From positions 372,001 to 436,000 of the forward strand of contig RCTD01000029.1 in assembly GCA_014898415.1 (NCBI GenBank): a stretch of DNA of 64,000 nt, written 5' to 3'. The stretch comes from Stromatinia cepivora. Taxonomy: Eukaryota > Ascomycota > Leotiomycetes > Helotiales > Sclerotiniaceae. The number at the start of each line of letters is the position of its first letter. The first letter of the stretch is position 1. A program made the translations under genes and the position numbers. Shown piece after piece: positions 37,091 through 49,060 of this stretch. The notes beneath the pieces were generated by a model. The model was not told the origin of the DNA and did no database searches. It saw only the letters and a list, made by a program, of their open reading frames with translations.

Positions 37091-37594
37091 TATTGTATTA
37101 TTAAATATATTATATTTTTTGTAGATATCAGATTGTACTTTCTTTAATCTGAATTATAACTTCTATTTGATTATTGATTGTAGATATCGTATCAGATTCT
37201 TCAAAACTATAATATGATGTTTTGCTGGTTTTGTTATAAATTGTGAAAGTCTTTTAATTGAAAATACTATATTTAATCGAGTATATATTATTGAATGAAT
37301 TATATTTCCTATTCGTTGTTGATATTCGTTTATATTTGCTAATTCATTATCATCGGTTGTTGATCGGAAATAAGTATAATCTATTATTGATAGTTTTTTG
37401 ATTTGATATTGTTTATGTGTAATATTGTATTTGATTAATATAATATCGAGATATTCTTTTTGATCTATAATTAATATATACGCTTTTCTATTACAAATGA
37501 TTTTAATATTTAGGATTTTATTAATCTTTTTTAGATTTTTGGTATTAAAACGAATCGATAGCTTTTCATCGAACCAAATGATTTACAATGATAT

Positions 37595-37640
37595 ATATAA
37601 TGCAATAACGATATCATTGATATATACCAGTAATATTATA
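37595..37640 (-). pseudogene. Copia reverse transcriptase catalytic motif remnant
   Basis: The minus strand reads LLVYINDIVIALY. Copia RTs have LLVYVDDIIIA here. The Val-to-Ile and first Asp-to-Asn changes are G-to-A transitions and remove a catalytic residue. Confidence 0.8.
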
Positions 37641-40600
37641 TTATAGTCTTTGGATGTATACAAATATAAATCTGCCAAACTTTATACAAAATCTATATCT
37701 AAAAGCTCTTTTTTCAATAGTAAACTTTAATCCTTTCTAGTTTATTTCAAATTATATAGGTTTTATAGAACTTGTAGTATATATCCCTTTTTGATTTTGA
37801 TATTTTGGGGTGATTCAAGGTAGATCTTTTTCTTCAAGTGTAATTCGATAAAGATGTTTTTGATATTGAAATATAAGTATTCCAAATTTTCCTTTACAAC
37901 GATAATTAGGAATAATCTAAATATATTTAGCTTTATTATTGATGCAAATGTTTTGTTGTAATCCTTTTCTAATATCTGATTGAATCTTTGAGTTATTAAT
38001 CTTGTTTTGAATCGTTTTATTTTATTATTCTTAGTCTTAATTGTAAATACCCATTTTGTCGAAATCAGATTATTTTTTTTAGGGAGTATATATTTTTCCT
38101 AAGTATTATTTTGAATTAAAGATATGATTTCCTTTTGGATAGTTTCCTTTTATTTTTCAAAGTGTTTTCGATTCGATATTGTTTTCTTATAAGTTTTTGG
38201 TATTTTGATTTCTAGAACTTCTTTAATTAGATATACTATATTTTCTGTATTATTTATATCTATCAATGAAATCATGAAATCTGAAACAATCTTGTTTTTG
38301 ATATAAGGGTTTATTTTGTAAATAGTTAGAATTATAATTATAATATGTTTTATACTTTCTTGAGTTTTGATTTATATAGATATCGCAATCAATGTCTTTA
38401 TAATCTTGCTTTCCCATTCTTCTTTAGGATTTTATTTTATATCTCTTTTCCGTTTTCGTATTAGATATTTTAAGAGTTCGTTTTTAAGGTTCATTTCATT
38501 CTTTTATTCGATCTCAGATAATTGTGGATTTACTTTGCTTTTTGGTTTTATTGGGGTGGACTTATCAATAAAATTTAAGATAATCTTAAATTTTGCTTTC
38601 GGTATAGATTCAGGGTTTGCAAAAGTTGATTCTTAGATTGGATCTTCTGAAATGATGGATTCGATATCTGAAGTATCCTTGGAAAAAGATTCTTGATTTG
38701 TTTTTTGGATATTATCATCTTCATTTTTATCGTATATTGGTATTGATGTATCTAATTTATCTGGTTTCAATTTGATAATTGGGGTATTTAATACAATTAT
38801 TAAATTTGGTATAATATTTGTTAGAGAGAATATTTAGAATGAAGATAATATAGGTATCGTATTTAATGTTAAAAATAAAGAAGATGCTTTGTTTGTTACC
38901 AGTCTACTATAAGGTTTTCGATCTGGTTTTATATTCTTTGTTCCTTATAGGTCTGATTCACAATTTCTTAATTTAAGATCCAAATCTCCTCCTCGATGAG
39001 ATTCATCTATAATTACTCTATTTGATCGAAATATATAATTTAACTTTGGAGAATATACTTTGATATATTTATTCATAACTTTTAAATATCCTAAGAATAC
39101 ATTGATTCTCGAAATATTCTGCAATTTATTATATCTTTGTTTTTTCGGAATAATTTTGGGATTGATATAAATGTAACATTTGTTCTTTTAGATTTTGTAT
39201 ATCTTTATATCTAGTATTATATTTATAAAAGTTTTTATAGGAAATCGATCTATTTTATTTATATCAGGATCAATATTAGTACGATTTTTAATATAAATAT
39301 TATGTTTTATAATTTTGTTTCAAAATTCTAATAATAATCCAGTTTCTTTTAGTATTGTTTTTATATCTATCTTTGTAATCCTTATATTCTGTTTTATAGG
39401 TTTGTTTTGGTATAAAAAAATAATTATTATAATTTCGGATTATATACCTGATGATTATTTATAAATAGCTTATAGGAATTCTAATATATTGTCAATTCTA
39501 ATTGCAATAATCTTTTCTTCAGTAGTTAATTCTATTTTCTTTTTCTAAGTTTTCAATATTTGAATTGTATTATCTTTTTGTTTAAGTAGTATAATTTAAT
39601 TTACTTTTATATAATTGTTAATAATCAATATGAAATAACGATTCCCTTGAATCGATTTTGGGAATAATCCTGTAATATCGAAATGTATAAATTCGAGTCT
39701 CTTTGATTTGTGCAGATTCAATTGTTTTGGAATACAATTGATTATTTTGATGAATATATATATTTTGTAGATATTTAATTCAATTAGGACTTTTATTGAT
39801 TTAATTATATTGGATATTTTGTATAGATTCTTGATCTTATCTGGATTTAGATGATTGTATCTTTGATGTTATAATAGATATCTCTTTTTCTTTTTGAATA
39901 TTAATTCATTATCGATACCTTTAATATCATTGATTATCTTTAAAAAAAAGCTTTTTTCCTGATTATTTTGATATATACTAGAACAAAGAACTATATCTTC
40001 ATATCCTTTAATCATATATAAAACTATATACATTTTGTTTTGTATTTTAATATAGATGATTTTCTTATTATCCTTTTTAAAATATATATGATAAAAATTG
40101 AATTCTTTTTGCAGTTTTATTTCACAGATCTTTTTTCCTGATAACAAGTTTATTTTTAGCCTTAATATATATAATATATTTGAAAATAGTATCTTAGAAT
40201 TATCTTTGTATACTATATCTATTAAACTCTAATAATAACAATATATCATTTCTTTACCAATCTTTATCCTTTATTTGATAATAGATTCTATTAATTTGAA
40301 TAATAAAGGTTAATCAAATATATATAAAGAAATGCTTGTATTGATATACTATTTGTTAGGGGAAGTTTTATTAATAATTTCCTTTATTAAATTACAATCT
40401 TTCTTTATTATATCCTCAATATTGAAATCTGATTCAAAGATATTATTAATAGGGTATATTTGATCTTTTTTATTGAAATAGATCTTCTTTAGATTCAATG
40501 ATTCTTTTCTCCTTTGATAATAAAGATAATTGTAAAGGAATTTATTAATTTGTATTAAATATAAACAATTTTATATATAATAATCTTCTCTTTGATATAA

Positions 40601-41731
40601 ATCATAAATATTATTTGGGATCTCGAAATCTGATTTTTAATATCGAAAAGTATACCTAAATCTTTTCGCAATTTGTATTAATTCTGATCCATTCTTAAAA
40701 CAAAATTCCTTAATCTGTAAATACTTGATTTTATTGTTGATACTAAAATTAATTTGAATATCCAATATATCTATTATTTCTTAATAATCGATTAAAAGAT
40801 TGTATATTAAAATCAAAAACAAAGCAATATCTTGATATACTGATCGACAATTTTCATCTGTAATTTCTAATTTTTTTCTATATTTTTTCAGTTTGTCCCA
40901 GATTTCGATAATAATTATATCGGGATAGATATTGGATTGGAATTTGAAGTTCTGGATCATTGTTATATATGTATTGATTGTGATTGTATTGACTCTGGTA
41001 TATTTTGATTTAAAGTATCTCCAAAGTATATATACTGTTGAATATTCGTCGATAAGGGTTTTATCGTTATTATTGAATATTATATAAATATATGATAATA
41101 CATTCACTTCGTCCTTTAAATATTCCGATTTCAATTCGATATTGTAATATATACGACCATTGATCTTGTAGACAAATGCTATATTGGATCCTATAATCTG
41201 TATATATTCATTTAATGTTTAATCAATTGTATAAAATCATCTTTTCCCTTTCAATTATATCTTCGTTTGTCTAAACCATCGCTTATAATTATTTTGATCG
41301 AACTTCGAAGAATTGTTTGATTCCGATATTGTAAAGATTTTTTGCTATTTGATGAGTATCGAAAATAGTTTTCAGATTTTTAAGATGATTTTAAAAAAAA
41401 AATATATAGTAAATAGATTCAGAATAATAAAGAAATATAAAAATAAAACAATAAGAAAATTCATAAAATCATATTGTAATATATTTTCTTATAATTATAT
41501 GAACTTGTTTTTCGTCTTTGTTATAATTCTGTATCAGTATTATGCAGATTGCTTTTCGTTCTGGCCTATAATATTATAAATTATAAACTATATTGTCGTA
41601 TTTCAACTCTGTTTCAATAATATTGTATAAAAACTCTGATTTTCATTCTATCCCATCTTTACTAGTTATACTAATCCTTTCTCGATTTGCTTTGCTTTCT
41701 AGTTATTATTGTGTAACCAGATCTTATAATC

Positions 41732-41900
41732 TGTTAACTTTTGATACAGGAAGTAGTAGTATTGTTGACTATTTAGGTTTTTTAATTAAGGATCTATAAT
41801 TCTAATAAAAATAGAATTGAAGTTATCCCCAAATATGGTCTATACATCATTGTGGTTTTGTGACCTCAATTCTAATCCTATGATGGCCTCATTTCCAACA
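41732..41900 (-). repeat. Copia 5' LTR (right)
   Basis: 169-bp partner of 36413-36581. It ends TTTCCAACA, followed directly by the AGAAG target duplication. Confidence 0.93.
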
Positions 41901-42393
41901 AGAAGGTTATATTATTATAGAGCTCGTTGTTACTATAATTTTCAATTATCGATTCTTCTCTTTCAAATTTATAATCATTACATAAAGATTTTGTAATTAT
42001 AATAATGATTTGGGAGGAATAATTGAACTATTGGAAATATCGATTTTATATATTGGAATCTTCTCTTTATCAATCTTCTTTTTTCCAATAATAACGTTAT
42101 CCAATTCTGTATTTATATTTTCTTTAAAGAATTGTTAAAACAATTAAAGAAAAAAAGAAGATTCCTCAGAATATATTTTCGAAGATTTGGAATATACAGG
42201 AAGAGGAATTTGTTGCATTATAAAAGTAATGATATACTTTTAAAAGGATTTATCTTTGTCGATTAGATTAAAATAAATCTTCTTCCTCTAAATATAACAT
42301 TTGTAAAAATCTATTTAAGAAGATATTATTAAAATAAGATATTATTTGAAAGACCATCAAATAACTGAACATTTGTAAATGAATTGTAGATAA

Positions 42394-42675
42394 TATAACG
42401 CACAAAAGCCATAATAAAGCTGAATAAACAGAATCAATTATGTTCCTTAGAATCTATAATTGAAGAATTATAGCTTATAAAGAACAACTAAATATATATA
42501 TATAAATATTTATTTATAAACTGCGGGATTGTATATATACATTATTAGGGTTACCATTTTACTATATTAAATCGTATGATTCGTAACGTATACGCACGGA
42601 TGATCAGCTCATAAATTGATATGGGAGATAAGGGGTATCACGTGGTTAGCCTCCTGTGGTTCACGATTCGTGACA
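42394..42675 (-). repeat. Gypsy 5' LTR (right)
   Basis: 282-bp partner of 30141-30422. Its inner half is AT-converted (TATAACGCAC) and its outer half keeps CpG-containing sequence (ACGCACGGATGATCAGCTC). It ends GTGACA, followed by the TTCGG duplication. Confidence 0.93.
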
Positions 42676-42680
42676 TTCGG

Positions 42681-43690
42681 GGGGCGCAGATCTTTTATTT
42701 AAATATAAAATAATTTATCTTTATAATAAATAATAATAGTTTCGAAGAGTTAGTAGAGTGTTATTTTAGTTTATAGTTTATTTTGATTTATTTTAATTTA
42801 TTTTAATTTATTTTAATTTATTTTATAGATTTTATAGATTTTATAGATTTTATAGATTTTATAGATTTTATAGATTTTATAGATTTTATAGATTTTATAG
42901 ATTTTATAGATTTTATAGATTTTATAGATTTTAGAGACAAGAGTGAGTAAGAGAGTATATAAAGAGATTTTGTATTGATATTAATGTTTTTATTATTCTT
43001 TTTGATATTGTATAGTAATTGGGTATCCAGAGATCGTGGTATTGGTATTGGTATTAGTTAAATGGGCGGATAGGTTAGGCTGGAGGGAGGGAGGAGGGGG
43101 TAAAGAATATATGGATGGATGGATGGGTGGGTAAGTGGGTAGAGGAGAATGAGGAAAGCTCCTATGTAAACAACACCTCTCAGCTCTGCAAGTTTCTATG
43201 TCCATTGAATGCAATCAAGATTGCAGTGAATGGCATGCATAATTGTTACAATGCCCGAGTGAAAATGCACCACCGGTACCCTCATGGGTTTCGGGTCTAT
43301 GGCAAAGATATATGTCCACAAAGCTCCCTGTGTAAGGTTTGGTGTAGTGATTTTATGGGAATTTTTTTCTATCGTCATTTTGTTATTTTGATACTTCAGA
43401 TTCAAGTATTCTGCCTCCACGGCAGTGGCCCCCGGAGGGCCAGCGGAGCGTCATTTTGGTTGATTGATTATATCTATTTCCATACAGTGTATAATAATCT
43501 CGCATTTTCTTAGGGGGTTGTTTATCGGGGTTAAAGATGAAGTCTTTACAAAAGATACGGATAAACAATGAAACATATCTGAAAGCCACATGTGATTGGG
43601 ATAATAAAAGTTCAGGTTCTGAGGCATCCTAGCCCCGCACGGTCCTAAACATCTCGCTTCGGTAAAAAGGTCACATGATACTGCCCTAGC
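42681..43690. other. Right border of the AT-rich island, no gene
   Basis: AT-rich to about 43000, holding the tandem array at 42780-42932, then ordinary composition. The open frames at 43100-43500 show no family features. No gene is supportable. Confidence 0.5.
42780..42932. repeat. 9- and 10-bp tandem repeats
   Basis: A short 10-bp array (ATTTTAATTT, about four copies) passes into about twelve copies of the 9-bp unit TAGATTTTA (about 42825-42932). It lies about 150 bp outside the gypsy element. Confidence 0.9.
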
Positions 43691-43699
43691 TTAGGGTTT
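43691..43699 (+). promoter_or_regulatory. Telobox (TTAGGGTTT) in the RPL37 promoter
   Basis: TTAGGGTTT lies about 180 bp upstream of the RPL37 ATG. Telobox motifs in ribosomal protein promoters are bound by Tbf1-type proteins in several fungi. Binding here is inference from the motif and gene class. Confidence 0.5.
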
Positions 43700-43877
43700 C
43701 CAAAGAAATTTCCCACTATTTCGCCATTAAGCCTGCTCATCGAAAAAAGTCGAGATATTGAAACCAACGATAACCCCACGACAACCCCAAGGTAAGTTAT
43801 CGCCAATTTATGTGCCATCATCATAGGTATTATCTGGACAATTGCTGACAGTTTAATTCAATAGTTCCTAATTCAAA

Positions 43878-44533
43878 ATGAGTGCGTAAACCCTCGATTC
43901 TCGAGAATACATATCAACACCAAGGAGGAATTTCAACTGATGATGATTTTGAATTATAGCCAAGGGAACTTCCAGTTTCGGAAAGCGCCACAACAAGACG
44001 CACACTTTGTGCAGACGCTGCGGTTAGTTTTGATTCAATTCTTGGGAAAGGAGAGGAGGATAAAAAAGTCGGGATTAGGAGGTGGACAATTGATTGAGGA
44101 CTTGATTGAAGGATTTGGGGATATTTTTGAGAGGAGAATTGGGAGCTGATATTCCATGGTTTCAATTTTTAGGTCGCCGATCCCTCCACATCCAAAAGCA
44201 CACATGTTCTGGATGCGGATACCCAGCAGCCAAGACCCGTCAATGTACGTTATTACAATCCATTCATCTTTATCACCAAATCGATTCAGATATACACGCA
44301 CGATATACTCCCAAATTTTCGAAACGTCGAGGAATGAAATGATACAACAATACGAATATATGCTAATTCAAATACCATAAACAGATAACTGGGGTGAGAA
44401 GGCCAAGAGAAGAAAGACCACCGGTACCGGTCGCATGCGTCACATGAAGGAAGTCCCGCGCAGATTCAAGAATGGATTCCAAACCGGTACACCCAAGGGA
44501 GCTAGAGGACCAGCCAACAAATCTTCCGAGTAA
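43878..44533 (+). CDS. RPL37: 60S ribosomal protein L37 (eL37)
   Basis: Four exons: 43878..43881, 43960..44022, 44173..44244 and 44385..44533; 95 aa. Exon 1 holds only ATGA (donor GTGCGT). The joined protein begins [19 protein letters not shown], with the zinc-binding Cys pairs CRRCG and CSGCGYP, then [11 protein letters not shown] and [20 protein letters not shown]. This is the complete eL37 family, which binds 5.8S/25S rRNA near the exit tunnel. The length fits the family's roughly 90-95 aa. A GTAAGT at 43792 suggests a further intron in the 5' UTR. A telobox lies in the promoter. Confidence 0.96.
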
Positions 44534-46152
44534 AATGTTACAAAACGGACTTGACTTTGCATGGGAAGGATTTGATAAGGGTCGAGGGTTGGCGAATGGA
44601 TGACTTTTCATATGCTGGAGGACGGGAATGAAATGGGCTACATTACTGAGAATTTCATAATCTTTTTTTATGAGTGTTGGCTCAGTTCGGATACCTTGAC
44701 CTTTCTCGATCTCGGTCCGTGTCTAGGAGGCTATGAATGTGGGTTAGGGGTGGTGCTACCAATTTTTTAAAAGACATGATCATTTACATGATATGTTCTC
44801 TAGCAAAAATGTCATCGTTTGCAATCATGATTTTTGATGATGTTGATGGTGATGTTGATGGTGATGGTGATGATGAGGATGAGGATGAGATTTGATGATT
44901 TGTCAGTCTGTGAGATGAGGTTGGGAATTCGTTGATTGTGAAATGAAGTGGTTTGATAATGTGACAAGCGAGGAGTGCGATGGATCTTAGATTGAGAATG
45001 CAAATGACTAGGATTTATTTCAAACGCACCGCGTTTTAACAGTTATTATCTTCATTATTTCAACAGTTATTAACTTCATTATTTCGATTCTGTTTCTGTT
45101 TTTGTTTTTTGTTTTCGAGCAGGTTTAGGTAAGACAGTAAGATATTGTACTAGGTTTGTCGAAGAGTTGAATAGATATTCTGAATTCTAAATTCTAGATT
45201 CTAATTTCTATATCCGGATATTGTTTTTGCAAATCTATGTTCATCATTTGGTGTAGAAAAGCTACGTAGATAGAGTTCCTTTCCTACTCTACCGTACCCT
45301 ATGAGTCACGCGGATGGATGGATGGATGGATGGATGGATGGATGGTTTCTTTATATTCTGTTCTCTGTTATTGTACTCGTGGACCTTGTTGTAGATGTGA
45401 ATGTGATGTGAATGTGGTCCTCATCTTCAGCCTAGGATGCATCAGATCAGCCTACCGCTTCTCCTGTCGTTGTCGTTGCATCTGTGCTTGTTGTTCCCTG
45501 CCCGGCATTCTGCTCTGATCTAGGCTAGGTTGAGGATGTCTAATGTAGTAGCGTTCAATCCGATCTAATCAGATATATCCCAATCAGTCTATCTAATACA
45601 CTTCGAATCCAATCCATATAATTCTTCCCTTCCTACTAATCCTGATACTGTTCCCTCTGCCATCACATCAGTTCACCCCTCATATAAAAGACAAAGCGAG
45701 TCTCTGATTCCCATTCCGACATCATAAAATAGCCGAATTGGTATATCCATCCATGCACTAGGAACTGAGGGCCGAGGATTGAGCATGGAGAATCCATTGA
45801 GAACTCCTTTGGGCTTCTAGACCTCTCCCTCGATCCTACACTTCTTTACTCCTTTCCGATTCCTCCTCGGAACTGAGCTGAAGTTTTCTCTTCTTCAAAT
45901 GATCCTAGAATCTGCTCTGACATGTTTTCCTGGTCTTGATGCTGTTTTTATGGCTCTTCTCCCTTCTTATCTCATCTCATGATATTCTCCAGCATCGGTG
46001 CCATAACCGTGATAGTAAACCAATTCTTCCTCTTTCCCTCTTCCATTTTCCTCTTCTCTCTCCATCTCCATCTTCATCTCTCCGTCCCTCAGTCTCTCCT
46101 CATCTCAATTGAGCGCAATACATCTAAGGAATCCACAAATCTCCAAACGACC
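44534..46152. other. Convergent intergenic region
   Basis: 1.6 kb between the 3' ends of RPL37 and ELP6. It contains GAT/GATGTT-type repeats (about 44830-44895), a GGAT array and pyrimidine-rich stretches (about 46020-46110). No gene is supportable. Confidence 0.6.
45312..45345 (+). repeat. (GGAT)n microsatellite
   Basis: About eight perfect GGAT units in a convergent intergenic spacer. Confidence 0.95.
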
Positions 46153-47305
46153 TCACTGACCCCTCTCAAAAACCCTCACACTCCCATCTCCAGACACAAA
46201 ATACAATAATTCTTTTTCCTCTATTACTCCTTCATTTTCAGCTTCCTCAACCGGATTACCTCCAGCCGTAATACGCAAAACTCCACTTACATCTCTCGCA
46301 GCACCTGTATCTAGAAGTCTGGTACTGAGGATTAGAGAGGCTTCGTGTGCGAGGGAGGTGGCGAAGGTTGAGGTATTTGTTTCTAGGGGTGTTTGGGAAG
46401 AGGAAGAGGGAGATAGGAGAGGTGTATCGATTGATACTGTTAGGATGGTTGAATAGACTTTTTCTCGAAGATTTAGGAGGAGTGAGTTTAAATCTTGGGT
46501 GATGGTTGAGGAGGCGGAACTTGCGATTAGATAGTCGGGATTGTCGATCATGAGGATTATTTTGGGGGTTTGAGATGAGGAAGAGGAGGAAAGGGATGTA
46601 ATGGCGGTATTGAGTATCTGGGAGATAGTGGGGAGCAAAGGGTTTTTGAGCATGAGGCCGGATCCGGAAGCTGGTGATTGGGTTTGAAGGAGATAGAAGG
46701 ATGTTAGACCGTCGATGAAGAGGAAGCGGTTTTGGAGGGTAGCTTTGTCGAGGTCGAGGTTCTGGTGAGAGGTGTTAGTGGAGTGAGAATAATGGAATAA
46801 GATGAGAAAATGGGAAGGGGGAAGGACGGGGACGGAAGGAAGGTTTGAGATTTGAGATTTTGGTAATTGGGAATCATTGTCTTCATATCTGGCTATTTCT
46901 CTTCTCACTTGAGAAAAAGAAATCCAGGAATAATACTACTGAGTATTCCAACCCCTTCAAGATCCCTCTCAAAACACCCCAAAACCGCAAATCTAACCCT
47001 TCAAACAAAACCCCCTCCAAATCAAAGATATAAAAACAACCAAAAGAACTCACAATCTTCCTAGCCCCCTCTTTCCAAAAATTCATATCCCTCATAAAAC
47101 TCAAAAATACTACCTTTACCTCCCCCTCCCCATTTCCATTTTCCTCAGTGGTAGAAAGTAAAGAACTTAAATACCTTAGCAAAACCCAATTTGTACCAGC
47201 GCCCAAAACGCTAGTTAGAAGGATAAGGGATGATTCGTAGGAGGTGGAAGAGGGAAGTGAGAGGTAGGGTGTTAGGAGGGGTGGGAGGGAGCGAGTGGTG
47301 GACAT
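46153..47305 (-). CDS. ELP6: Elongator complex subunit 6
   Basis: Two exons, 47305..47054 and 46761..46153, over a 292-bp intron (donor GTGAGT, branch CACTAAC, acceptor CACCAG); 286 aa. Elp6 is one of the RecA-fold subunits (Elp4-Elp5-Elp6 ring) of Elongator, needed for wobble-uridine modification of tRNAs. The join gives FLSFMRDMNFWKEGARKI|NLDLDKATLQNRFLFIDGL. Further on come ILMIDNPDYLIA, LREKVYSTILTV and RLLDTGAARDVSGVLRIT, the strongly conserved end of the family. Ser-rich loops lie between the beta strands. The intron is the longest of any gene here. Confidence 0.9.
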
Positions 47306-48447
47306 TTTGATTCGGATTCGGATTTTTGAGTGAGGTTAGATTGTAGGTGATATGAATGGATATGTTGTGATATGATATCGAAGGCAATATCAAAATTTAT
47401 ATTGCACGTGAAAAGATGGGAGGATGGAGAAAATAAATTTTGGTGGGATGCAGCGGGATGATGATGATGGTGGGGTTAAAGGTAGCTAGGTAGTGAAATG
47501 TGATTGGTTGGTTGGTTGAATGATTATATAATACTGTAATAGTGGAATTTTCACCAACTACCTAGTAGCTTTGAGCCTAGACTTAAAGCTCACCGGGAGT
47601 GAATTTGATTTATATTGATTGTCAAGCTTCTTTCTATCCCTATTAGCTAATTATCGGGATGAAGCAATGAAGTTATGAAGGAATGAACACTGAAGCTTTA
47701 AACATTCAAGACTTTATACTCCCTGGACAAAAGACGCGCTTCTATATGGTTGAACCTCCATATCATCATTCTCAAGAAGTACCTAGGTAGCTCCCAACGC
47801 GTGGGGTCTAGCTATGCGTGCCAGGTCATCTAGCTCCAGCTTTACCTTTTTTACGGTAGAAATGGCTTTACGGGTGGATTCAATTCGGTCTAAATATATG
47901 GAATGAATGTACTGACACAAGAGAGTGGAGAAATCCACCTGTGTTTTTCGGAGTTCTAAAGGTTCTATTGTGGTGATAGTTGGAACGATTAGAAATCTTT
48001 TTGCATCGGTGAGGCGCTTATAGAGAATAGATTGTTAGGTGTATATATAGTTCTAATGTATTTTCTAAAAGTATTCAATTCAAAGTGACCCAATTGATTA
48101 GTTCTAACCAATCTTAGATTTTTCCGGATACTTTTAACAGCACGAAGTACGGAGTAGGGTTACATTTTTTGTAGAGTCTTTGAAGCAAGCAATCAAGTAA
48201 GCTCAGCTAAAGACCCCGCATCGCCAATTCTTGGAATTGACTCGTACCTTGCTTCGGAGCTCCTGAGATTGCGTACTCGGGTTAGGAGTCTGATTGACTT
48301 CTTGTCTTCATTACATCTTAACTCTATCTTCACGACAGAATATCTATAACCGAAGATATTCATTGAATCTATTCACCGTTCACCCGAATCCATATCCTCA
48401 TATTTCACTACTCAACCTCCCTATATCCACCACTCCTCACTCTCAAA
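47306..48447. promoter_or_regulatory. Divergent promoter region, ELP6 / rhamnose mutarotase-like
   Basis: 1.14 kb between divergent starts. Mixed composition; no recognisable sites beyond CT-rich sequence just upstream of 48448. Confidence 0.5.
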
Positions 48448-49060
48448 ATGTGGACAAATCCTCGATCTCCCTCCCCCAAAATGTGGTCACCACGCAATCC
48501 ACCTCCTCAATCTTCCCATCGACCTTCTCAATCCCATTCCCAACCTTTTTCTCCCTTACCACCTATTTCACCCTCTGGTCCTTTAGGAACATTTCCTGCC
48601 CCCACACAAAAATTAAGATATCAAGGAAAGAGAATTGCGCAGATTGTGAAATTGAAGCCGGAATGCGTGGAGAAATATAAGGAGTGTCATGCACGGGTTT
48701 GGCCGGAGGTATTGAAACAAATTAAGGAGTGTTGTATTGAGGATTGTATGTTTTATTCTTTTTCCTCTGCCGGAGCTTCGGTCTTCTTTGCATCGATGTT
48801 TTATGAATGGGATATAGGCTAATAAACGCATAATAGATTCCATCTTCCACGACCCTGAATCAAATATCCTCTTCGCGTCATTCAAATATGTGGGATATAA
48901 TTATGTGGGAGATATGGAGAAAATGAGGGAAAATCCAAAGGTTAGAGAGTGGTGGGAAATGACGGATTCGTTTCAGGAGACAATGGTTGAGGGGAGTACG
49001 GGGAGTACGGATGAGAGGGGATGGTGGAAGGGTATTGATCAGGTTTTTTATGTGGCATGA
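48448..49060 (+). CDS. L-rhamnose mutarotase family protein (RhaM/DUF718)
   Basis: Two exons, 48448..48745 and 48837..49060, over a 91-bp intron (GTATGT ... TAATAG, branch GCTAATA); 173 aa. The family interconverts alpha and beta L-rhamnose, which helps use plant pectin sugars; the ferredoxin-like dimer carries a catalytic His. Visible: RIAQIVKLKPECVEKYKECH, then ARVWPEVLKQIKECCIEDYS, ILFASFKYVGYNY, PKVREWWEMTDSFQ and GWWKGIDQVFYVA at the end. The first 55 residues are Pro/Ser/Met-rich and unlike the family. The true start could be the in-frame ATG at 48481 or later. Confidence 0.9.

Larger units (their letters stand above)
36413..41900 (-). mobile_element. Degenerate Ty1/copia LTR retrotransposon nested in the gypsy element
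   Basis: 5488 bp with 169-bp direct LTRs at 36413-36581 and 41732-41900. Both begin TGTTAAC and end in AACA, and are flanked by the duplicated AGAAG (36408-36412 and 41901-41905). On the minus strand, reverse transcriptase (YINDI, 37624..37610, altered from YVDDI) precedes RNase H (DADW at 37078..37067), which lies next to the left (3') LTR: the copia order. A purine run (AATAAAAGAG) abuts the 3' LTR. Stops throughout; RIP-degraded. Confidence 0.93.
30141..42675 (-). mobile_element. Degenerate Ty3/gypsy LTR retrotransposon (outer element)
   Basis: Bounded by direct repeats 30141-30422 and 42394-42675 (282 bp each) and flanked by the 5-bp duplication TTCGG (30136-30140 and 42676-42680). A purine tract (AAAAGGGAAGA on the minus strand, about 30425-30437) abuts the left LTR, so the element reads on the minus strand with its 5' LTR on the right. 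The internal region holds gag, reverse transcriptase and integrase remnants in the expected order, all broken by stops. The copia element at 36413-41900 is inserted in it; without that the element is about 7.0 kb. The sequence is extremely AT-rich, consistent with RIP. Confidence 0.93.

Noticed and set aside
40781..41134. 117-codon minus-strand frame in the copia element
   Set aside because: Not rejected as sequence, but not called separately: it lies in the copia gag position and has a gag-like look (ILWRYFKSKYT), yet no diagnostic motif, so it is covered by the element entry.
43115..43513. 132-codon plus-strand frame beside the island
   Set aside because: Starts in a GGATGG microsatellite and has no family features or splice partners.
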